Below, in pieces: positions 38,151 through 48,470 of a stretch of DNA of 64,000 bases. The DNA comes from Thermosynechococcus vestitus BP-1 (GTDB taxonomy: Bacteria > Cyanobacteriota > Cyanobacteriia > Thermosynechococcales > Thermosynechococcaceae). The position numbers and the translations under genes were made by a program. The stretch is from NCBI RefSeq assembly GCF_000011345.1, contig NC_004113.1:1054001-1118000 (forward strand), in the 5' to 3' direction. A model generated the notes under the pieces. That model worked only from the letters and a program-made list of their open reading frames with translations, was not told the DNA's origin and ran no database searches. The number at the start of each line of letters is the position of its first letter. Within the stretch, counting starts at the first letter, position 1.

Positions 38151-38175
38151 GGGCTCAAGCCGTTACCTTAAAAAT

Positions 38176-38724
38176 ATGCCTTTGCGAATTTCGGGCCAGC
38201 GATCGCTCAAAACCCTTCCCGGTCACCGTACCCGTCCCACAAGTGCCAAAGTTCGCCAAGCGATTTTCAATATCTGGCAGGGTCGCCTACAGGGATGTTG
38301 CTGGCTAGATTTATGTGCTGGTACCGGTGCAATGGGAGCGGAAGCCCTACTGCGCGGTGCCCAGTGGGTAGTGGGTATTGAGCAGTCTCCCCAAGCCTGC
38401 CAAATCATTCGTGAAAACTGGTCAGCCCTTGCCCAACCCCATCAGCGCACCCTGGTTTTGCGGGGGGATGTGCGCCAGAAGTTGCCTCAAGTCCCGATGC
38501 CGCAGTTTGACTTGATTTACTTTGATCCCCCCTACAATAGTGATTTATATCTACCCGTTCTCCAGTTGCTTTGGCAGGAGGAGCGTCTCAATCCTAAGGG
38601 GGAAATTGCCGTTGAGTGTCGCACAAAAAATCCACCCGATCTAGAGGGGATTCTGGCGATCGGCTGGCAGCAGCAACGCACTAAAACCTATGGCAGCACA
38701 ATGGTCATTTTTCTGAGCCGTTAG
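38176..38724 (+). CDS. rsmD: 16S rRNA (guanine966-N2)-methyltransferase
   Basis: A 182-residue Rossmann methyltransferase. The family start RPTSAKVRQAIFNIW is followed by the AdoMet motif LDLCAGTGAMGAEALLRGA and the amino-methyltransferase motif DLIYFDPPYNSDLY (DPPY). It modifies G966 of 16S rRNA in the assembling 30S subunit. The frame extends upstream to 38149, but the ATG at 38176 (MPLRISGQR) matches the family. Confidence 0.93.
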   Translation: MPLRISGQRSLKTLPGHRTRPTSAKVRQAIFNIWQGRLQGCCWLDLCAGTGAMGAEALLRGAQWVVGIEQSPQACQIIRENWSALAQPHQRTLVLRGDVRQKLPQVPMPQFDLIYFDPPYNSDLYLPVLQLLWQEERLNPKGEIAVECRTKNPPDLEGILAIGWQQQRTKTYGSTMVIFLSR

Positions 38725-38927
38725 ACTGATGAGCAGCTTTTAGCTCCCAGCACTAGCCCCTGAAAAAGCTCTATAGTTGCAGGAGATGGCGGATCGCGGT
38801 AGAGTGACAATAGCGTTTTGCACAACAGGATTGCCATTACTATAGTTCGGCGCAAATCCATCAACTTTGTTACAACATTCACCCTATCCTCCCAAGACGC
38901 CTACTGTTGCAGTGATTCAATGATGGT

Positions 38928-39890
38928 ATGCAAACCCGTTCCCTTGGTCGCACAGAGATTCAAATCACACCCCTAATTCTTGGCACGTGGCAAGCGGGCA
39001 AGCGTTGGTGGGTTGGCATTGAAGATGAAGAGTCTATTCGCACCATTCGTGCGGCTGTGGAAGCAGGGATGACCACGATTGATACGGCTGAAGTCTATGG
39101 GGAGGGTCATTCAGAGCGGATTGTGGCTGCAGCCGTGGGAGACTTGCGCGATCGCTGTGTCTATGCAACGAAAGTCTTTGCCAACCACTTGCGCTACAAA
39201 GACGTGATTGCCGCCTGCGAGCGATCGCTCCGTAACCTCAACACCGACTACATTGATCTGTACCAAATTCACTGGCCAGCCGGTTCCTTTGGCTCAGAAA
39301 TCGTGCCCATTGAGGAAACCATGCAGGCAATGGTGGAGTTGCAAGCGGCCGGCAAAATCCGTGCCATTGGTGTCTCCAACTTCTCCCGTGCCCAACTGGC
39401 TGAAGCAATGCAGTATGGACGCATTGAGAGCGTCCAGCCCCCCTATTCCCTCTTTTGGCGCTGGGCAGAAGCAGAATTAATTCCTTTTTGTATTGAGCAT
39501 GAGATTACGGTTTTAGCCTATTCTCCCCTTGCCCAAGGGCTGCTGACGGGGCGCTTTGGTCCGGGTCACCAGTTTGAACCCGAAGATAACCGCTCTAAAA
39601 ACCAACTCTTTCAGGGGGAAACCTATGCCCGTGCCCTTGAAGCGATTGAGTTAATGAAGCCCATTGCCACCAGTTTAGGCACAACGGTAGGGAACTTGGC
39701 ATTGGCTTGGCTCCTCCATCAGCCACAAACCTGTGCCATTGTCGGTGCCCGCCATCCAGAACAAGTCCGGGAAAATATCAAAGCGGCGGATCTGCCGTTG
39801 GATAGGTCCATCTTGGCCATGCTCGATGAAATTAGCCAGCCAGTTATTGCCACCCTGGATCCAGAGAATCCAGTAATGTGGAAGTGGTAG
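38928..39890 (+). CDS. aldo/keto reductase
   Basis: A 320-residue NADPH-dependent (beta/alpha)8 oxidoreductase. The catalytic tetrad can be placed in TTIDTAEVYGEGHSE (Asp, Tyr), YATKVF (Lys) and YQIHWPAG (His). IRAIGVSNFSRAQL and the cofactor-binding VGARHPEQVRENIKA complete the family pattern. The physiological substrate cannot be deduced. It is followed after 21 bases by a small membrane protein gene and then cobK in the same direction. Confidence 0.92.
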   Translation: MQTRSLGRTEIQITPLILGTWQAGKRWWVGIEDEESIRTIRAAVEAGMTTIDTAEVYGEGHSERIVAAAVGDLRDRCVYATKVFANHLRYKDVIAACERSLRNLNTDYIDLYQIHWPAGSFGSEIVPIEETMQAMVELQAAGKIRAIGVSNFSRAQLAEAMQYGRIESVQPPYSLFWRWAEAELIPFCIEHEITVLAYSPLAQGLLTGRFGPGHQFEPEDNRSKNQLFQGETYARALEAIELMKPIATSLGTTVGNLALAWLLHQPQTCAIVGARHPEQVRENIKAADLPLDRSILAMLDEISQPVIATLDPENPVMWKW

Positions 39891-39911
39891 TTCAGATTCA
39901 CGGCTGTGTTT

Positions 39912-40088
39912 ATGGAACTCCTTGGTCTTGCTGCCATTGTTCTCTACTTCTTTATTGCGCTGCGCTTTTGGCAGGGTTTTCATCGCACCTATTACAGTCA
40001 ATCCCGCTTTGTCCTCAGTGTGCTCTGGTTGCCGCTGCTGTTGAATAAGTCCTACCGTCAGAACTTTCGCCGTGCCCTCCTAGGATAG
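39912..40088 (+). CDS. small conserved-looking membrane protein
   Basis: The 58-residue product has an N-terminal hydrophobic helix (LLGLAAIVLYFFIALRFWQG) and a second, weaker one, and ends with a basic stretch KSYRQNFRRALLG. The function is unknown. A GTG at 39906 in frame is an alternative start. Only two bases separate its stop from the GTG start of cobK, which suggests translation in one operon. Confidence 0.7.
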   Translation: MELLGLAAIVLYFFIALRFWQGFHRTYYSQSRFVLSVLWLPLLLNKSYRQNFRRALLG

Positions 40089-40090
40089 GT

Positions 40091-40861
40091 GTGGCTTTCT
40101 CCCTGTGGTTAATTGGCGGTACCCAGGAGAGCCGCTGGATTGCTGAGTGCATTGTTGGCTATGGCATCCGCTGCTGGGTAACCGTGACGACTCCTGCGGC
40201 CTGCCATCTCTATGCCCCCCATTCCCTCCTACACTGCCATGTTGAGCGCTTTACCCCCCAGGGCGCCCGTGAGTTTATCCGCCAGTGCTCTATTCAAGCG
40301 GTTGTGGATGCTTCCCACCCCTTTGCGGTGGCAATTTCCACCCTGGCTGTGGCCATCAGCCAAGAACTGGGGTTACCCTACCTGCGCTTTGAACGCCCAG
40401 AGTCTGCTCCCACCACCGGTCTGGTTACGGATTTGCCAACCCTGCTGTGCAGCAACCTCTTGGTGGGTGAACGGGTGTTACTGACCCTAGGGGTCAAGCA
40501 TTTAGCGGCCTTTGCACCCCTTCAGGGGCAGGCGACCCTTTTTGCTCGGATTCTGCCCACGGTAGCCGCCTTAGAAACTGCCTTGGCAGCGGGGTTCGAT
40601 CGCCAGCGGTTAGTTGCCATTTTTCCACCTGTGTCGCGGGAGCTAGAGCGTGCCCTCTGGCAACAGTGGCAAATTACAACGGTGGTCACCAAGGCCTCGG
40701 GTACCGAGAGTGAGCAGATCAAGCAAACCCTTGCCCATGAACTGCAGGTGAAGCTGATTACGCTGCAACGGCCGCCGATGGTTTATCCGCGGCAAACGAG
40801 CGATCGCGCTGGCATCGAGGCCTTTTTGCAAGAACTTTTGCAAGAACTGTCGCCTTCCTAG
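40091..40861 (+). CDS. cobK: precorrin-6A reductase
   Basis: Reduces precorrin-6A (or the cobalt form) with NADPH in corrin ring synthesis. Family features are the N-terminal [59 protein letters not shown] and [15 protein letters not shown]. The length of 256 is normal. It starts with GTG, two bases after its small neighbour. It belongs, with cobH at 47.1 kb, to cobalamin-type cofactor synthesis; cyanobacteria generally make pseudocobalamin. The stop overlaps that of ilvD. Confidence 0.88.
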   Translation: MAFSLWLIGGTQESRWIAECIVGYGIRCWVTVTTPAACHLYAPHSLLHCHVERFTPQGAREFIRQCSIQAVVDASHPFAVAISTLAVAISQELGLPYLRFERPESAPTTGLVTDLPTLLCSNLLVGERVLLTLGVKHLAAFAPLQGQATLFARILPTVAALETALAAGFDRQRLVAIFPPVSRELERALWQQWQITTVVTKASGTESEQIKQTLAHELQVKLITLQRPPMVYPRQTSDRAGIEAFLQELLQELSPS

Positions 40862-42540
40862 ACAAAGCGATCCGTCACCGCTCCCAGACTACTAGAGGAC
40901 ACTAGTTTGGCATATTTAGCCAAGACACCACGGGTGTAGCGAGGGGCAGGGGGCTGCCATTTAGCCCGCCGCGCCGCCAGTTCTTCCTCACTGACATTCA
41001 GTTGTAGGAGCCGCCGATGGGCGTCAATGGTAATCGAATCTCCCTCCTGCACAAGGGCGATCGTCCCACCAACTGCCGCTTCCGGCGCCACATGACCGAC
41101 GACCATGCCATAGGTGCCTCCGGAAAAGCGACCATCGGTAATGAGGCCAACACTATCCCCTAAACCCGCACCAATAATGGCAGAGGTGGGAGCCAGCATT
41201 TCCCGCATCCCCGGACCGCCGACGGGGCCTTCATAGCGAATGACAATGACATCGCCGGGGTTGATCTTGCCCGCCAGAATGGCGTCAAGGCAGTCTTCCT
41301 CGGAGTCAAAGACGCGGGCAGGCCCGGTAATTTGGGGATTTTTCACCCCGGAGATTTTGGCTACAGCACCTTCGCTGGCTAGATTGCCCTTGAGAATAGC
41401 CAGGTGACCCGTGGCATACAAGGGTTGATCAAAAGGACGAATCACATCTTGGTTGGGGTCGGGGGTATCGGGCACATGCCGCAGCCGCTCGGCAATGGTT
41501 TCTCCAGTAATCGTTAGGCAATCCCCGTGGAGCAATCCGGCATTGAGGAGCATTTTCATGACTTGGGGAATGCCCCCTGCCCGATGTAGATCCGCAGTGA
41601 CGTATTTACCCGAGGGCTTGAGGTCGCAGAGAACGGGCACCCGCTGGCGAATCGTTTCAAAATCATCAATGGTCAAGGGAACCTCGGCACTGTGGGCGAT
41701 CGCCAGAAAATGCAGCACGGCATTTGTGGATCCCCCCACAGCCATAATCACACTGATGGCATTTTCAATGGATTTGCGGGTAATAATGTCACGGGGGCGA
41801 ATATTTTTGCGGATTGCCTCCACCAGCACCTTGCCCGCCAACTCAGTGCTGTCAGCTTTTTCGGCATCTTCCGCCGTCATCGTTGAGGAATACATTAAAC
41901 TCATGCCCATGGCCTCAAAGGCCGAGGACATCGTATTGGCTGTGAACATCCCGCCACAGGAGCCCGCCCCCGGACAGGCATGGTGTTCAATGGCATGGAG
42001 CGTTGCCTCATCCATTTTGCCGGCACTAAACTGACCTACGGCCTCAAAGGCGCTGACAACCGTAAGGTCTTGCCCCTGCCAATGACCGGGCTTAATCGTA
42101 CCCCCATAGACAAAAATGGCTGGAATGTTCATCCGTGCCATGGCAATCATGGCGCCAGGCATATTCTTGTCACAGCCACCGATCGCCAGCACCCCATCCA
42201 TACTCTGGGCATTACAGACAGTCTCAATCGAATCAGCAATCACATCCCGCGAGACCAAAGAGTATTTCATCCCTTCAGTGCCCATGGAAATACCATCGCT
42301 GACCGTAATGGTGCCAAACAATTGCGGCATCCCTCCCGCGGCCCGAATTCCTGCTTCGGCGCGACTGGCAAGGGCAGCAATCCCCATGTTGCAGGGCGTA
42401 ATTGTGCTGTGGGCACTGGCCACCCCCACAATGGGCTTGTTAAAATCCTCGTCACCAAAACCCACGGCTCGCAGCATGGCTCGGTTGGGGGTGCGTTGAA
42501 TGCCTTCTGTGATGATGCGACTGCGCCAATTTTCTGCCAT
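40858..42540 (-). CDS. ilvD: dihydroxy-acid dehydratase
   Basis: Dehydrates dihydroxy acids to the 2-keto acids that precede valine, isoleucine and leucine. The three iron-sulfur ligands expected for the [2Fe-2S] form are Cys50 (STITPCNMG), Cys123 (GGCDKNMPG) and Cys195 ([15 protein letters not shown]). [10 protein letters not shown] near the C-terminus is also characteristic. The length of 560 is normal. It converges on cobK with a four-base overlap (CTAG). Confidence 0.97.
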   Translation of the reverse strand: MAENWRSRIITEGIQRTPNRAMLRAVGFGDEDFNKPIVGVASAHSTITPCNMGIAALASRAEAGIRAAGGMPQLFGTITVSDGISMGTEGMKYSLVSRDVIADSIETVCNAQSMDGVLAIGGCDKNMPGAMIAMARMNIPAIFVYGGTIKPGHWQGQDLTVVSAFEAVGQFSAGKMDEATLHAIEHHACPGAGSCGGMFTANTMSSAFEAMGMSLMYSSTMTAEDAEKADSTELAGKVLVEAIRKNIRPRDIITRKSIENAISVIMAVGGSTNAVLHFLAIAHSAEVPLTIDDFETIRQRVPVLCDLKPSGKYVTADLHRAGGIPQVMKMLLNAGLLHGDCLTITGETIAERLRHVPDTPDPNQDVIRPFDQPLYATGHLAILKGNLASEGAVAKISGVKNPQITGPARVFDSEEDCLDAILAGKINPGDVIVIRYEGPVGGPGMREMLAPTSAIIGAGLGDSVGLITDGRFSGGTYGMVVGHVAPEAAVGGTIALVQEGDSITIDAHRRLLQLNVSEEELAARRAKWQPPAPRYTRGVLAKYAKLVSSSSLGAVTDRFV

Positions 42541-42581
42541 AGTGTTCTCGCGATCGGCCTAAACGTCAATAAAGCATCCTT

Positions 42582-43559
42582 CTATTTTCTCTCACCCGTG
42601 GGCGATCGCTCTATGGGCCAAGCCAAATAAACCCCTAAGGCAGCAAACAACCCTAGACCGGAAAGATACTTCACAGCGTTGGGAATCAGAGGATTGGGTG
42701 ACCAAAAGCCCTCAATAATACCCGCAATCACCAGCAGTGGCACAATTCCAAACATCAGTTGCGCCGCTAAGGTACCATTGCGTTTCAAGGCACTAAGGCG
42801 AGGGTAGCGCCCTGGAAAGAGAATTGCCTGCCCCAGGAGCAAACCAGCTGCGCCGGCCAGAAAAATTGCAGGCAGCTCGAGGGCACCGTGGGGGCTGACA
42901 AAGGCCCAAAAGGGATACCCTAAGTTGTGTTGTGCCACAAGGGCAGCGATCGCCCCAATGTGCAGACCATTGTTCCAAAGGATGTAGAGGGTTCCCAGGC
43001 CGCCCAGAATGCCTCCCGCGACCGTTGCCAAAGCCACACTCAGGTTATTCGTCATAATGGCACTGGAGGCCAAGGGTTCAATCCCCACAATTGCTCCCGT
43101 CCACAGCTTGCCCTCCTTTTCCACGCGGGAGAGGATGTCTGCGGGCACCAGCAGTTCCAAAAACTGGCGATCGCGCCAGCCATAGCCCCAAGCGATCGCA
43201 GCGGCCACCAGAAACACCCCCAAAGCCAAGGCCGTATAGATCCATGTTTGCTGGACAACCGCCGGGAAGCCCCGCTGAAAAAACCACCAGACCTTGCGCC
43301 CCTTTTGGGAGTGCGGACTCTGATAGATCTGACTGTAGCTCCGCAAGGTGAGACCCTGTAAATAGTTGACGATGCTACTGCCCAAGCGGCGAGTTTTTGC
43401 CCGCGCCAAATCGGCACTGACAAGGCGGTACAACTGACTGAGGCGGCAAATTTCCGCTGCTGACAAGCCCCGAATTCCTTCAATTTCGGCACGGTTGAGC
43501 AGTTGTTCTAGCTCTAGCCACCGGGGCTCCTGCCGGATCAGCCAACGTTCAACGTTCAT
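42582..43559 (-). CDS. SpoIIM-like (DUF95) membrane protein
   Basis: The 325-residue product has a cytoplasmic N-terminal helical part of about 95 residues (RLSQLYRLVSADLARAKTRR) and then about six hydrophobic segments with TNNLSVALATVAGGILGG and SPHGALELPAIFLAGAAG, which mark the stage II sporulation protein M family. In non-sporulating bacteria such proteins are often next to RDD or MoxR genes, not seen here. The role in cyanobacteria is unknown. The preceding gene overlaps the start by 11 bases, which suggests coupling. Confidence 0.85.
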   Translation of the reverse strand: MNVERWLIRQEPRWLELEQLLNRAEIEGIRGLSAAEICRLSQLYRLVSADLARAKTRRLGSSIVNYLQGLTLRSYSQIYQSPHSQKGRKVWWFFQRGFPAVVQQTWIYTALALGVFLVAAAIAWGYGWRDRQFLELLVPADILSRVEKEGKLWTGAIVGIEPLASSAIMTNNLSVALATVAGGILGGLGTLYILWNNGLHIGAIAALVAQHNLGYPFWAFVSPHGALELPAIFLAGAAGLLLGQAILFPGRYPRLSALKRNGTLAAQLMFGIVPLLVIAGIIEGFWSPNPLIPNAVKYLSGLGLFAALGVYLAWPIERSPTGERK

Positions 43560-43854
43560 GGGGATCGGATGCCTCTTGAACCAGTCCCAAAAAGGACTCT
43601 AGACGCTTACGGGGAATGTAGGGCCAGCCACCATTGGTTTCAATATCCCGCAGTAGTTTATAGAGGGCTTGGCGATTGGTGGGCAAGGCTGCCTGAAACT
43701 GATTATCACAAATTTCACGGTGCAATTGCTCCAAAAGCCGCAGCAGTGCCAACAGATCATGGACATTCCCATTGGCTTGGGCCGCTGCCATACGGATACG
43801 TTCAGCCAGGGCATTGAGATCGGTGCTGGTCAAAGGAGAGGGCGAGGACACCAT
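43549..43854 (-). CDS. small soluble protein of unknown function
   Basis: A 101-residue helical protein (LNALAERIRMAAAQANGNVH, LLRLLEQLHREICDNQF, LRDIETNGGWPYIPRKRLES). No signal peptide or membrane segment. I do not recognise a named family; the placement, overlapping the SpoIIM-like gene by 11 bases, suggests the two are cotranslated and functionally linked. Confidence 0.65.
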   Translation of the reverse strand: MVSSPSPLTSTDLNALAERIRMAAAQANGNVHDLLALLRLLEQLHREICDNQFQAALPTNRQALYKLLRDIETNGGWPYIPRKRLESFLGLVQEASDPHER

Positions 43855-43941
43855 TTTTTCTATAAAGGTTTTTGAACTGAGAATAACGATGTTTTAGCAC
43901 AGTTGCTACGATCGTGGGAGCAAAGAAAGAGGTTTCTGACA

Positions 43942-44289
43942 ATGTTTCGGACCTATATCGCCCTGGTGGGGGCAGCCACCTTCAGCCTAGGTCTGGCGAT
44001 CGTGCCGCCTGCTTGGGCAGAACAGGAAGTGGAAGTGGCTCGCGATAGTAGAGGTCGTGTTTACACCGCCGACATGGACTCCCGTCGTTTTTACACCAAT
44101 GGCCATGGCGTAACCCAGGTTGACTTTATGCTCTCCACCCGTGGAGATGACTACTGGCATAGGGCAACTGCCTCCTGTGATCCTTACGACGTTAAAAGTG
44201 AGTATTACGGCTGGAGTTGGAGCGGTAAAAGAAGCTATCCTGCCGACACGATAGCAGGGGCTATTGTCCGTGCAGTCTGCCACGATTAG
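43942..44289 (+). CDS. small secreted protein of unknown function
   Basis: The 115-residue product starts with a clear signal peptide ([20 protein letters not shown]) with a cleavage site after AWA. The mature part, about 90 residues, is rich in Tyr, Ser and Asp and has two cysteines (TASCDPYDV and the C-terminal VCHD) that could form a disulfide. No family is recognised. The start at 43942 was chosen because the signal peptide begins there. It converges on mtnA with a four-base overlap. Confidence 0.7.
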   Translation: MFRTYIALVGAATFSLGLAIVPPAWAEQEVEVARDSRGRVYTADMDSRRFYTNGHGVTQVDFMLSTRGDDYWHRATASCDPYDVKSEYYGWSWSGKRSYPADTIAGAIVRAVCHD

Positions 44290-45353
44290 CCTGATACTGC
44301 ACCAATTCCCCGTGCGAGATCAACGGGAGCAAAGACCCCTAGCTCGGTGATAATGCCGCTAATTAAATGGGCAGGGGTAACATCAAAGGCAGGATTGTAA
44401 AAATCCACGCCAGCGGGAGTAATACGGCTAAACCCCACCTGATAAATTTCTTGGGGGTGGCGCTCCTCAATGGGAATTTCCGCCCCAGTGGCAATGCTGG
44501 TGTCAATTGTCGAAAGGGGCGCGGCAACAAAGAAAGGAATGTTGTGGGCCTTGGCGGCCAGGGCAACGCTGTAGGTGCCAATTTTGTTGGCGGTATCGCC
44601 ATTCAGGGCAATGCGATCCGCCCCTACGACCACAGCATCAATCATCCCCCGCTGCATACAGTGGGCGGCCATGGTATCAGCAATCAGGGTGACGGGAATG
44701 CCCTCTTGGACACATTCCCAAGCAGTTAGTTTGGCCCCTTGAAGGCGGGGACGGGTTTCATCGGCATAGAGCCGCTCTAAGCGACCCGCCGCCCAAGCTG
44801 CCCGAACCACCCCTAAGGCTGTTCCATAGCCTGCTGTTGCTAGAGCACCCGCATTGCAGTGGGTAAGGAGGCGCAATTTCTCGGGAGTTTTCGGCAGAAC
44901 ACCAAGGCCGTTTTTGCCGATGGCTTGGCAGGTTTGCACATCTTCACGGGCAATAGTTTGTGCTGTTTCAAGGAGGTGTTGCTGCAGTTCCTCAAGGGTG
45001 GGGGTGGGTTGTTGGGCTGCGGCTAGCAGGCGATCGATCGCCCAAAATAAATTCACTGCGGTCGGGCGGGTTTGGCGTAATTGCGAAGCAATATTCTCAA
45101 GGTGGATTAAGAAGCCCTCGCGATCGCTGCCCCTGTATTCCCGTGCTCCCAAGACCATGCCAAAGGCTGCTGCCACACCAATTGCGGGTGCACCCCGGAC
45201 AATCATCGTCCGAATCGCGGTGGCCATCTCCGCTGCCGTGGTGATCTCCCGGAGTTCATACTGTTCTGGCAAGCGAGTTTGGTCAATTAATTGCACCCGA
45301 TCGCCCGCCCACACCACAGGAAAGATGGTTCCGACATTTGCTGTGACAGCCAC
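44286..45353 (-). CDS. mtnA: methylthioribose-1-phosphate isomerase
   Basis: Isomerises the aldose MTR-1-phosphate to the ketose in methionine salvage. Related to eIF2B-type proteins: [18 protein letters not shown], the catalytic cysteine in [16 protein letters not shown], and the catalytic Asp in [19 protein letters not shown] are visible. The length of 355 is normal. No other salvage gene is next to it. Confidence 0.95.
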   Translation of the reverse strand: MAVTANVGTIFPVVWAGDRVQLIDQTRLPEQYELREITTAAEMATAIRTMIVRGAPAIGVAAAFGMVLGAREYRGSDREGFLIHLENIASQLRQTRPTAVNLFWAIDRLLAAAQQPTPTLEELQQHLLETAQTIAREDVQTCQAIGKNGLGVLPKTPEKLRLLTHCNAGALATAGYGTALGVVRAAWAAGRLERLYADETRPRLQGAKLTAWECVQEGIPVTLIADTMAAHCMQRGMIDAVVVGADRIALNGDTANKIGTYSVALAAKAHNIPFFVAAPLSTIDTSIATGAEIPIEERHPQEIYQVGFSRITPAGVDFYNPAFDVTPAHLISGIITELGVFAPVDLARGIGAVSG

Positions 45354-45446
45354 AACAGCCTCCCTAGGTTTATCTCAATCGACTACTCATCATAGCCTGG
45401 GGTAAAAATTCCCTTGAACCGTTAACACGCAGCCAGCAATCAACCC

Positions 45447-46406
45447 CTAGGCAAAGGTCAGTTCACCATTGACCTCGAGGCGGGTAAATTGGTTGGGAAT
45501 CAGAAACTGCTCCCCCAAGGCCTCCGCCACACTGGGGGTAATCCAGCCTAGTTGCTTCAACAGTTGAATGGCAACGGCATATTTGGCACGCTTGGCACCA
45601 TCACTGACCTTGATTGCCAATCCCATGCCTTCCCCCACCCGCGCTACACATTGAATCCCCTCAGCCCCAGACTTACTGAGAATTTCCCCCTCCGTCAGGC
45701 GCATCAGCTCACTATCAAAGGCACCGGGGCCTGCAACAAAATCAGGGTGGTGGGTCATGGCGCGAACGACGCGCTCCATTGCCCAGTCATTGCCAGAGGC
45801 AAGTTGGCCGTAAAGGGTAGCCATCTGCCCCAGTTGCATCAAGTACGTGGGCGCTCCACAGTCATCGTGGGCACAGATAAACTCGGCGGCGGGCATTTTC
45901 AGCAGTTCGGCCACCTTGGCGAGGATGAGAGTCTGAACGGGGTGATGTTTGTGCAGGTAGCTTGCCAATGGCCAATTGCGCTGTTGACAAACCGCTAGCA
46001 TCCCCGCGTGTTTACCCGAACAGTTGTGCTGCAGTGCCCCTTGGCGGCCGGGGGGAACGGGACATTGCAAGGCGGTGGGATCCACATCGGCACGCCAGAG
46101 GATGTTAAAGACTTGGCGTACTTGCTCAATACGCCCTTGGTGAGAGCTACAGATAATCGCAAGGTCGCGATCGCTCAAATCAAACCGCTCCATTGTTCCC
46201 GTTGTCGTCACTGCCAAGGCCTGCAAGGGCTTGAGGGCAGAGCGGATAAAAGCGGCGGTTTCAGCATTTCCGGCAAGGGCAAGAATCCGTCCCCGGGCAT
46301 CACAGACAACGGCATGGGCATGGTGGTGCGACTCAACAATCCCTTCCCGCAGTAAGTAAACATCGAGGGTAGGAGCTTGGGTGCGTTTGGACATTGGTTC
46401 GGTCAT
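45447..46406 (-). CDS. class 3 (Rhizobium etli ReAV-type) L-asparaginase
   Basis: The family is distinct from E. coli and plant-type asparaginases. The catalytic motifs known for it are all visible: SALK (SxxK) in AAFIRSALKPLQ, CSGK in HNCSGKHAGML, and DDC in CAHDDCGAPTY; the last two supply the zinc-binding Cys and Lys residues in the R. etli enzyme. The 319-residue length fits. The open frame extends upstream to 46583 inside the neighbouring gene; I take the ATG at 46406 (MTEPMSKRT), with 46394 as alternative. Confidence 0.87.
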   Translation of the reverse strand: MTEPMSKRTQAPTLDVYLLREGIVESHHHAHAVVCDARGRILALAGNAETAAFIRSALKPLQALAVTTTGTMERFDLSDRDLAIICSSHQGRIEQVRQVFNILWRADVDPTALQCPVPPGRQGALQHNCSGKHAGMLAVCQQRNWPLASYLHKHHPVQTLILAKVAELLKMPAAEFICAHDDCGAPTYLMQLGQMATLYGQLASGNDWAMERVVRAMTHHPDFVAGPGAFDSELMRLTEGEILSKSGAEGIQCVARVGEGMGLAIKVSDGAKRAKYAVAIQLLKQLGWITPSVAEALGEQFLIPNQFTRLEVNGELTFA

Positions 46407-46438
46407 GCGGGTAAGTGAGCAAGAATATTCGGCAGCAG

Positions 46439-46930
46439 CTACAGAAGTGCCCAACCAAGGGCAAGTCCCAAAGAAAAGATCACGAGCGCCAAAAGGGTCA
46501 CCTGTAACCGTTGCAAAATCGGGCGCAACTCGTAGGTATAGATGAGGCGGTCCTGAGCCAATTCCGGTTCCGGCTTTTGCCATTCTTGACCGTCATACCA
46601 ACCCGTTTCTTCATAAACCACGGTGGGACGTTGCAGGCGATCGCCCACGTAGGCCCAACCCAACACAAGGCGCAGGAGAATGAGTAACAGCAGGACATTG
46701 GCTCCTAGGGCAGCGGCCAAGAAGGTGTGAAAGGGGGCCTCCTTCAAAGAAAAGCTGGCGATCGCCACCGGTCCACTGACGAACCAAGCCATGCCCCACA
46801 GCAGCAGCAAACGCCGTTGAAAACGCGGCCGCGGCCAACTCGACCATTCAAAAAACCAAGAGGCTTTGAGGTCACGATACTCGTTAATTGGTCGTTGATC
46901 TGCCGGAACGGGACAGAGACTCTGAGACAC
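46439..46930 (-). CDS. CGLD27-like (DUF1230) membrane protein
   Basis: A protein family conserved in cyanobacteria, algae and plants. CPVPADQRPINEYRDLKASW is its typical opening. Three to four hydrophobic helices follow (LLLLWGMAWFVSGPVAIASF, ALGANVLLLLILLRLVLGWA, a C-terminal pair around QVTLLALVIFSLGLALGWAL) with a conserved YVGDRLQRPTVVYEETGWYDGQ-like segment. The frame is open from 47041, but a GTG at 46930 puts the conserved N-terminus first (163 residues). Plant relatives are linked to iron-deficiency or chloroplast function; the role is not settled. The asparaginase gene follows after 32 bases. Confidence 0.8.
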   Translation of the reverse strand: MSQSLCPVPADQRPINEYRDLKASWFFEWSSWPRPRFQRRLLLLWGMAWFVSGPVAIASFSLKEAPFHTFLAAALGANVLLLLILLRLVLGWAYVGDRLQRPTVVYEETGWYDGQEWQKPEPELAQDRLIYTYELRPILQRLQVTLLALVIFSLGLALGWALL

Positions 46931-47125
46931 AGTGGCACAAGTTTCAGAACGCTGTTTCCAGCATACCAGTCTCGCTGAAATCGTGGATCGCCCCAGTGTG
47001 CATGAAATTGGGCGATCGCCCCTTACACTAGAGGATGGCACTCCAACCCTGCGTCTAGCGGGGAAAACTTTGCTGCTATATGAATTTATTCCCTAATTCC
47101 CTTGCGACACCTTAGATGACCTTAG

Positions 47126-47740
47126 ATGGAATGGCACCATTTTGATGTTACGCAATTACGCCTGATTGATCAGTTGCTGGCTGGGCATCACCTCAGTCCA
47201 GCACAGTACGATATTACGCGCCGTGTGATTTATGCAACGGGGGATTTAGAATACCAAAATTTGATTGTCTATTCAGAGCAGGCTTTGCAATCTGGTGTGG
47301 CTGCCCTTGCTGCTCATACCCCGATTGTGGTGGATGTGACAATGGTGCAGGTGGGGCTGCTCTCCTACACCCAAAACACCTTTGGCAATCCCATTTACTG
47401 TGGGGCAGAAACCTTCACCCGTCCACAGCAGGAAAAGTCTCGCATTGCCTTTGGTGTTGAAACCTTGGCACGACGGCATCCCACGGCGATCTTTGTTCTT
47501 AGTAGTGATCATTCAGCCCTAGAACCCCTCCTGACTTTGGTGGAGGCTCAGGAAATTCGCCCTGCCTTAATTATTGACGCTGCCCCTAATTTTCTCCCCC
47601 CCACCTTAGATCGCCTGCAAAACTCTTGGGTACCCCACATTGCCATTAAGGGTTCCAAGGGGGGCGTGAGCGTTGCCACAGCAATTATGAACGGTTTACT
47701 GAAGTTGGCTTGGACGGCCTATGGTGACCCCCTTCCCTGA
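47126..47740 (+). CDS. cobH: precorrin-8X methylmutase
   Basis: Moves a methyl group from C-11 to C-12 to form the corrin ring (hydrogenobyrinate or its cobalt form). Recognisable parts are RRVIYATGDLEYQNL, HTPIVVDVTMVQVGL, YCGAETFTRPQQ, ALLEPLLTL-type helices (SSDHSALEPLLTLVE) and the closing PHIAIKGSKGGVSVATAIMN. The length of 204 is normal. Its 3' end overlaps rimM by 20 bases. Confidence 0.9.
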   Translation: MEWHHFDVTQLRLIDQLLAGHHLSPAQYDITRRVIYATGDLEYQNLIVYSEQALQSGVAALAAHTPIVVDVTMVQVGLLSYTQNTFGNPIYCGAETFTRPQQEKSRIAFGVETLARRHPTAIFVLSSDHSALEPLLTLVEAQEIRPALIIDAAPNFLPPTLDRLQNSWVPHIAIKGSKGGVSVATAIMNGLLKLAWTAYGDPLP

Positions 47741-48272
47741 GGTGAGTGAGTGGCTCTGTATTGGTCAAATCGTTGGTGCCCACGGCCTGCGGGGCGAGGT
47801 CAAAGTCAAGCCCTTTAGCGATTTTCCCGAGCGCTTTACAGTGCCCGGTTGCCGTTGGTTGCGATCGCCCCGGCAGCCCCAACCCTATGCTGTTACCCTC
47901 CTCCGGGGCCGATTTTTACCCCGTGCCGAACAGTTTGTGGTTACCTTTGCAGAAATCAGCGATCGCACCGCAGCGGAGGCGCTCAAGGGGGCAGAAATTT
48001 TAGTCCCCGCCAGCGATCGCCCACCCCTTGCGGCTAATGAATACCACCTCATGGATCTGATTGGACTGGCGGTCTATCACCAAGGTGAGCGGGTTGGCGA
48101 AGTCGTGGGCCTGGTCAATGCGGGCAATGACCTACTGGAAGTGCAGTTACTCGACCCTGCCCCAAAAGCCCCCCAATCGGTGTATATTCCCTTTGTGCCA
48201 GCCATCGTCCCGGTGGTTGATCTGGCAGCCCGAAGAATTGAAATTGATCCCCCCTTAGGGCTGCTGCCCTGA
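47721..48272 (+). CDS. rimM: ribosome maturation factor RimM
   Basis: Assists 30S subunit assembly near the S19/16S rRNA 3' domain. The N-terminal RimM barrel begins CIGQIVGAHGLRGEVKVKPF and the C-terminal PRC domain includes EYHLMDLIGLAV, GEVVGLVNAGNDLLEVQL and the closing YIPFVPAIVPVVDLAARRIE. The length of 183 is normal. It overlaps cobH by 20 bases; infB follows after about 200 bases, so this is a translation-related neighbourhood. Confidence 0.95.
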   Translation: MVTPFPEVSEWLCIGQIVGAHGLRGEVKVKPFSDFPERFTVPGCRWLRSPRQPQPYAVTLLRGRFLPRAEQFVVTFAEISDRTAAEALKGAEILVPASDRPPLAANEYHLMDLIGLAVYHQGERVGEVVGLVNAGNDLLEVQLLDPAPKAPQSVYIPFVPAIVPVVDLAARRIEIDPPLGLLP

Positions 48273-48470
48273 TCAATTGCTACCAAAATCGTTAATAATA
48301 GGGATACTTGTACTTTTTAGTCCCGACTCTTGAGAGTATTGTTGAGTGAGCTGCCCCAACCCATTCCTTAACGTCTATTAATTCCAGCTGAGGGTAGTCT
48401 TTACCTGAGCGATCGCGATCGCCCTACCGTTTGCCCCTGCAGAGAGATTTCAGAGCCTTTGAGAGACAGC

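Noticed and set aside
37956-38171. 71-codon plus-strand ORF before rsmD
   Set aside because: It has no clear ribosome binding site and reads through a strong terminator hairpin; the product has no recognisable features.
46407-46583. N-terminal extension of the asparaginase frame
   Set aside because: It overlaps the conserved CGLD27-like gene in another frame; the family starts at about the ATG at 46406.
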